In this document: positions 4,881 through 8,283 of the stretch, one piece after another
Numbering within the stretch: the stretch's first letter is position 1
How the letters are laid out: every line of letters begins with the position of its first letter
Assembly (NCBI GenBank): GCA_027039465.1
Contig: JALWEA010000248.1
Location: 1-8,283 of the forward strand
Source of the DNA: Calditrichia bacterium
Lineage (GTDB): Bacteria; Calditrichota; Calditrichia; Calditrichales; Calditrichaceae
Direction of reading: 5' to 3'
DNA: 8,283 bases
The notes under the pieces: model-generated
The model's database searches: none
The model's input: only the letters and a program-made list of their open reading frames with translations
Told to the model about the DNA's origin: nothing
Translations under genes and position numbers: made by a program

Positions 4881-5630
4881 TTAACGATTCAACGTAAAGC
4901 GTTCGCCTAGGTAAAGGCGGCGCGCTTCTTCGTCATTGGCCAAATAGTTGGCGTCGCCTTCTTTGAGGATGTGCCCTTCAAACAGCAAATAAGCGCGATC
5001 GGTAATGGAAAGGGTTTCATGCACGTTGTGGTCGGTAATTAAAACGCCGATATTTCTGTTTTTAAGTCCGTGAACGATATTTTGAATATCTTCCACGGCA
5101 ATGGGATCGACCCCGGCAAAAGGTTCATCTAGTAAAATGAATTTGGGATTGGTGACCAAAGTACGGGCGATTTCCGTACGACGCCGTTCGCCACCAGACA
5201 ATTGGAAACCCTTTTGTTTGGCAATGTGGGTAATATTCAATTCTTCCAGAAACTGTTCTGTGCGTTTTTTACGTTCTTCTTTGGGAACGCCGATCATTTC
5301 CATAATGGCCAAAAGATTCTCTTCTACCGTCAACTTGCGGAAAATGGAAGCTTCCTGGGGCAAGTAAGCCACACCTCTGCGCGCGCGACGATACATGGGC
5401 ATTTTGGTAATGTCTTCATCATTTAAATACACCTTGCCCGCATTGGGACGAATCATACCGGTAATCATGTAAAAAGTGGTGGTCTTTCCCGCCCCGTTGG
5501 GGCCAAGCAATCCCACGATTTCGCCTTGTTTCACATTGATGGAAACATCATCCACCACCTTACGTTTGTGGTAAATTTTAACCAAATGCTCACTGCCCAA
5601 GATGGCCCGGCCATTATTGTTTGTCTTCAA
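4881..5630 (-). CDS. lptB: LPS export ABC transporter ATPase LptB
   Basis: LptB is the cytoplasmic ATPase that, as a dimer under LptF/LptG, powers extraction of LPS from the inner membrane. From a TTG at 5630 the protein has 249 residues, close to the usual 240. Visible motifs are Walker A GPNGAGKT (43-50), Q-loop YLPQEAS with Q92, signature LSGGERRR (144-151), Walker B FILLDEP (164-170) and H-loop His201 in TDHNVHETL. EHLVKIYHKRKVVDDVS at the front and FAGVDPIAVEDIQ are typical of LptB rather than other ABC ATPases. The start is chosen because AAGGAGG lies exactly 6 bases upstream of the TTG. The next in-frame ATG (5693) would add 21 poor residues and an 80-base overlap with lptA. The gene overlaps the lptA stop by 17 bases, suggesting translational coupling. 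No terminator is obvious after the stop; the dispersed repeat follows at once. Confidence 0.95.
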   Translation of the reverse strand: MKTNNNGRAILGSEHLVKIYHKRKVVDDVSINVKQGEIVGLLGPNGAGKTTTFYMITGMIRPNAGKVYLNDEDITKMPMYRRARRGVAYLPQEASIFRKLTVEENLLAIMEMIGVPKEERKKRTEQFLEELNITHIAKQKGFQLSGGERRRTEIARTLVTNPKFILLDEPFAGVDPIAVEDIQNIVHGLKNRNIGVLITDHNVHETLSITDRAYLLFEGHILKEGDANYLANDEEARRLYLGERFTLNR

Positions 5631-6708
5631 CTGCCGCCTCCTTTTTAAACTGCTGCGGGTAATAGGTGCCTCTGGCGCCTCCCAAAATGGCAATGCTATC
5701 CAGTTTCCCTTCTTTCATAAAGATTTTAATCGTGTCCGCCGTGGCAAAGTTGGCTCCTTTATCTTCAGCGGTTGAGTCTTCGATAAAATACAAACTACTG
5801 GCATTGTCGATGGCCACAATGCGCCGCGGTTTTTTGTTGTGAATGTAAAAGTAAATTTTCTTGCCTTTCAGAATATCATACTCGCCGTTCGCGGAATCCG
5901 CCAACGATTTGGCCATGGCATTTCCTTCCAATAGAATGCTTCGCAATTTTAACGAATCGAAATAGACGGTCATAATATCGGAACGCAATTCGCTGTCCTC
6001 ATACCAGGCAAGCGGATGGGAACGTAAAACGGCAACTTCATCATCCAAATAATAGATCGCCGTATCGCAGGTTGCCTTCAATTTTCCCTGATAAATGCGG
6101 ACACTGTCATAAGCATTGGCAATGCGTTGCGAATCTTTCTTCACATATTTCAAAATATCCGCGTAAATATTAAGCGTGTCGTTTCCAGTAGAATCCCATT
6201 TCATCAAATGAGCGTTTTGCCGTACTAAGCTCGTTTTGTTATCCGGATTGTATTGTACAATTTGTCCCCAGATGCGGGTTAAATTTTCCCGATTAAAAAT
6301 AAACACATCGCCTTTGGCTTGCACGCGACCGCTTTTAAAATTGTATTCCAGATAATCGGCAAACAGCGAATCGTTTTTGCTCTTTATTTGCACATCGGAG
6401 AAACAATTGGCCTGACGGGTTTCCCAAAAATATTCAATGCGTTTGGCGCGAATGGTTCGGTGCCCGTCGGTAACTTTAACCTGCCCTTCAAAGTCGATGC
6501 GTTTTTTTTGCTCATGGGGCACAGCCCGATCGCACCACATTTGCAGTGAATCCTGTTCAAAATAAACATTTCCTTCAAAAATGCGCAACTCTTCGCCATT
6601 TACTTTTTTGCCGATGTGCCGATCGGCATGAACAAGCTGCAATCCTTTTTCGGAAGCCTGTTGCGTGAAAAATGCCATTACTGCCACAAGAAAGACCGTG
6701 CGAATCAT
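5614..6708 (-). CDS. lptA: OstA-like LPS transport protein LptA
   Basis: LptA forms the periplasmic bridge that carries LPS from LptC to LptD in the outer membrane. This 364-residue version starts with a short signal peptide (hydrophobic 4-14, likely cut near QQAS 16-19). It then has repeating beta strands of the OstA type: 'ADRHIGKKVNGEELRIFEGN' (28-47) and 'FEGQVKVTDGHRTIRAKRIEY' style units (73-93). Further units are SDVQIKSKNDSLFADYLEY (104-122), AKGDVFIFNRENLTRIWG (131-148) and CDTAIYYLDDEVAVL (214-228). It is about twice the length of E. coli LptA (185 aa), as is common for OstA-like proteins in Bacteroidota and relatives. One protein could therefore supply several jelly-roll turns. The start lies 3 bases after the lptC stop; the stop is inside lptB's start region. 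Function rests on family features plus operon position; exact partner contacts are not visible. Confidence 0.9.
   Translation of the reverse strand: MIRTVFLVAVMAFFTQQASEKGLQLVHADRHIGKKVNGEELRIFEGNVYFEQDSLQMWCDRAVPHEQKKRIDFEGQVKVTDGHRTIRAKRIEYFWETRQANCFSDVQIKSKNDSLFADYLEYNFKSGRVQAKGDVFIFNRENLTRIWGQIVQYNPDNKTSLVRQNAHLMKWDSTGNDTLNIYADILKYVKKDSQRIANAYDSVRIYQGKLKATCDTAIYYLDDEVAVLRSHPLAWYEDSELRSDIMTVYFDSLKLRSILLEGNAMAKSLADSANGEYDILKGKKIYFYIHNKKPRRIVAIDNASSLYFIEDSTAEDKGANFATADTIKIFMKEGKLDSIAILGGARGTYYPQQFKKEAAVEDKQ
5637..5645 (-). promoter_or_regulatory. Shine-Dalgarno that fixes the TTG start of lptB
   Basis: The - strand reads AAAAGGAGG inside the last codons of lptA, ending 6 bases before TTG 5630. 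It is the best ribosome binding site in this operon and compensates for the rare start codon. Confidence 0.8.
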
Positions 6709-6711
6709 CTG

Positions 6712-7278
6712 TTACTCGATGTTTATTTTCTTGGAACTCTTACCGTGCGGATTTTCAATCTCGTAGTTCATCAAATCCGGGCTGGATTTAAAACGATCGC
6801 CGTACAAAGTATCGCCCTGATCGGTGGTTAGCATGATCGGAATATCGGAATAAATCTTTTGCGTTCGGTTGTCCCATTTCAACGTATCCGTGTGCAAAGT
6901 TAAGCCGCTATCCGAAACCACAACCACATGACCGTAAGCTTCCATGTTTTGGTTGATGTCATTAACTTTGCCGCCCAAAGCCGTTAACACCGATTTATGA
7001 TGCCCTTGTTCGTCGTAGAAATCCACCTTAATGGAATCGTCCATCAGGGTAAGATTCTTTTTGGAAAACTTTTGTACATGGCCCGCTTTAAGCACACCAA
7101 CCGTTTTTCCGTTACGCGTGATCAGCACCGTGGCATTCCAGCTCTCCTGGTCGGGCAATTCCTGCGTATTTCCGGTAGCTTGGTTTGCTTTTTGATCTTC
7201 AGAGCTGCAACTCCAAAGGCCGGTGGCAATAACTGCCAATATTATTAAAACGATATTGTATTTAAATTTTGTGATCAT
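6712..7278 (-). CDS. lptC: LPS export protein LptC, lipoprotein type
   Basis: LptC receives LPS from LptB2FG and hands it to LptA. The 188-residue length fits the family (E. coli 191). The N-terminus has a hydrophobic segment (8-20) followed by GLWSC, a plausible lipobox with Cys24. The protein would then be lipidated and held in the inner membrane by acyl groups rather than by a transmembrane helix as in E. coli. The mature part shows the LptC pattern: GHVQKFSKKN (66-75), LTALGGKVND, AYGHVVVVSDSGLTLHTDTLKWD (114-136), IYSDIPIMLTTDQGDTLYGDRF (142-163), then a closing NPHGK. AAAGGGAG lies 12 bases before the ATG, farther than optimal. The gene is 3 bases ahead of lptA, so the two are surely co-transcribed. 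The possible promoter region is the 252-bp gap before it. Confidence 0.9.
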   Translation of the reverse strand: MITKFKYNIVLIILAVIATGLWSCSSEDQKANQATGNTQELPDQESWNATVLITRNGKTVGVLKAGHVQKFSKKNLTLMDDSIKVDFYDEQGHHKSVLTALGGKVNDINQNMEAYGHVVVVSDSGLTLHTDTLKWDNRTQKIYSDIPIMLTTDQGDTLYGDRFKSSPDLMNYEIENPHGKSSKKINIE

Positions 7279-7371
7279 AGCGTTTTTTAACTCCCTTTAA
7301 CTCAAGCAGGAGATTCAATCATTTAATGAAACTTTTGAAATATTTATTTGCGATTTAACTCACCCCCTCAT
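7279..7371 (-). promoter_or_regulatory. Upstream region of lptC with three GAGTTAAA repeats
   Basis: On the - strand, GAGTTAAA occurs at 7361-7354, 7303-7296 and 7293-7286. The last two are spaced 10 bases apart, one helical turn, just before the lptC ribosome binding site. They may bind a regulator, or the 7303-7286 pair may simply reflect a duplicated Shine-Dalgarno neighbourhood. No confident -35/-10 pair was found. Confidence 0.3.
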
Positions 7372-7400
7372 TCCCCCTTTCTTCTTCGAAGAGAGGGGGA
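7372..7400. repeat. Strong hairpin between kdsD and lptC
   Basis: TCCCCCTTTCTTC (7372-7384) pairs with GAAGAGAGGGGGA (7388-7400) over 13 bases with a single mismatch, which is a G-U wobble in one of the two RNA strands, around a TTC loop. No T-run follows on either strand, so it is not a classical terminator. It looks like a palindromic intergenic repeat and might stabilise or attenuate the kdsD-lptC transcript. Confidence 0.65.
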
Positions 7401-7530
7401 CGCAATCCGTTGATTAACATAGGCTTATCCATGATTAGTGGGAGAGTAAAAATCAGCATCGAATATTCATAATTTGAAAAAAATCCTGAAATTAAGGCAT
7501 TTTTTACGGTTTCTCAATTTTTGTATTTTC

Positions 7531-8283
7531 TCATGCGCTGATGCCCTGCTGCATCAAATCGTGTAAATGAATGACTCCGACCAATCGTTCGTTTTCGTCT
7601 AGAACCGGCATGGCAATAATGCGAAATTTCTCCATCTCTTTGTAGGCAATAGCCGCCAAATCATCCCGATAAATGAACTTGGGATTGGGATTCATCACCT
7701 CTGTTACCGGGATGTGGAAAATATGTTCCGTTCTTTCAATCAACCGGTTCAGGTCTCCGGTAGTGATGACGCCGTGCAAATGCATGTCATGATCCACAAC
7801 CGGACAAATGCCCCTTTTGTGGGCCATTTCCATGATGGCTTTTTGCATGCGGTCTTCTTCAAAACAATAAGGTAAATTCTCATCGGTTTCCATAATATCC
7901 GAAACGCGCATCAGCAATTTTTTACCCAAACTGCCGCCCGGATGCAAAAGGGCGAAATCTTCTGCGGAAAAACCGCGCGCCTCCAACAAAGCCACGGCAA
8001 GGGCGTCACCCAAGGCCAACGTGACCGTTGTGCTGGCCGTCGGCGCCAAATCGTTGGGACACGCTTCTTCCCTAACCCCGATATCCAGCCAAACCGCGGC
8101 GTATTTGGCCAAAGTGGAGTTTCGATTACCCGTCATGGCAATAATGGGAACATCCAACCGCCGAAACGATGGTAAAAGATGAATGAGTTCCGAGGTTTCC
8201 CCGCTTTTGGAAATGGCGATGATCACGTCGTCTTTGTGCACCATGCCCAAATCGCCATGCACACCTTCGGCCGGATGCAGAAA
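7531..8283 (-). CDS. kdsD: Arabinose-5-phosphate isomerase KdsD (5' end outside window)
   Basis: This enzyme converts ribulose 5-phosphate to arabinose 5-phosphate, the first dedicated step toward Kdo of LPS. The window holds the last 250 residues; the frame is open to the edge (FLHPAEG just before VHGDLGM), so roughly the first 75-80 residues of a protein of about 325 are missing. The visible SIS domain has HGDLGM, AISKSGETSE, EACPNDLAPTASTT and the LLHPGGSLGKKLL segment, matching KdsD/KpsF very closely, including the Glu and His expected in the active site. Two CBS domains follow: MRVSDIMETDE to TTGDLNRLI, and VTEVMNPNP to IHLHDLMQQGI. These probably sense a sugar nucleotide or other ligand. 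The product and the following lpt genes serve the same LPS pathway. KpsF for capsule is the alternative name, but no capsule genes are seen. Confidence 0.95.
   Translation of the reverse strand, partial: FLHPAEGVHGDLGMVHKDDVIIAISKSGETSELIHLLPSFRRLDVPIIAMTGNRNSTLAKYAAVWLDIGVREEACPNDLAPTASTTVTLALGDALAVALLEARGFSAEDFALLHPGGSLGKKLLMRVSDIMETDENLPYCFEEDRMQKAIMEMAHKRGICPVVDHDMHLHGVITTGDLNRLIERTEHIFHIPVTEVMNPNPKFIYRDDLAAIAYKEMEKFRIIAMPVLDENERLVGVIHLHDLMQQGISA

Noticed and set aside
5631..5693. ATG start for lptB giving a 270-residue protein
   Set aside because: The 21 extra residues lie over lptA codons, do not resemble LptB N-termini, and lack a ribosome binding site, whereas TTG 5630 has an excellent one.
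7531..8262. KdsD beginning at the GTG at 8262
   Set aside because: The frame continues to the window edge with residues conserved in KdsD (HPAEGVHGD), so this is an internal valine and the gene is simply cut by the window.

Overview
The window most likely comes from a Gram-negative member of the FCB supergroup, and the Calditrichota (Caldithrix-like bacteria) are my best guess. Two things point there. Two separate reading frames end in a type IX secretion (T9SS) type A sorting domain with the 'LEQNYPNPFNPT' signature. The right half is a lipopolysaccharide-export operon with an OstA-like LptA and a lipoprotein-type LptC. The phylum is inferred from protein style, not from any marker gene.

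Left third (1 to about 2450, + strand) is visibly A+T-rich and looks like an eroded accessory block. It holds a small acidic protein of unknown function (116-421), a shikimate-kinase-like P-loop kinase with an altered substrate pocket (491-1060), and the 3' remnant of a T9SS-secreted protein whose open frame runs back into the end of the kinase gene (1003-1428), closed by a good terminator. After these come an unrecognised helical 192-aa protein (1549-2127) and a 46-aa orphan that matches only the C-terminal half of a VapB antitoxin (2172-2312), with no VapC beside it. Two of these genes are fragments, which suggests repeated insertion and deletion.

Middle (about 2450-4880): a - strand gene (4197-2698) encodes a secreted 499-aa protein. 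It has a signal peptide, two copies of a conserved domain each followed by a His/Arg/aromatic-rich segment, and a T9SS tail. It has a strong Shine-Dalgarno sequence and its own terminator. It is flanked on both sides by copies of one dispersed non-coding repeat (2466-2600 and 4498-4864). Each copy contains a heptamer tandem array of the GGGAACT type. The right copy also carries an extra segment of about 220 bp bounded by inverted repeats, with a second inverted-repeat pair nested inside.

Right half (8283 to 4881, - strand): kdsD (5' end outside the window), a 252-bp gap with a hairpin, then lptC, lptA and lptB, which are tightly packed or overlapping. KdsD makes arabinose 5-phosphate for Kdo. 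LptC, LptA and LptB belong to the machine that moves finished LPS from the inner membrane across the periplasm. The order is the widely conserved kdsD-lptC-lptA-lptB order, though the kdsC phosphatase gene that often lies between kdsD and lptC is absent. LptB most probably starts at a TTG codon with an excellent Shine-Dalgarno sequence, inside the end of lptA.

The items most worth a second look are the repeat pair with its nested inverted repeats, the duplicated domain of the secreted protein, the kinase/T9SS-tail junction, the degenerate kinase site and the orphan half-VapB. I see no CRISPR array, tRNA, rRNA, transposase or complete new defence system.
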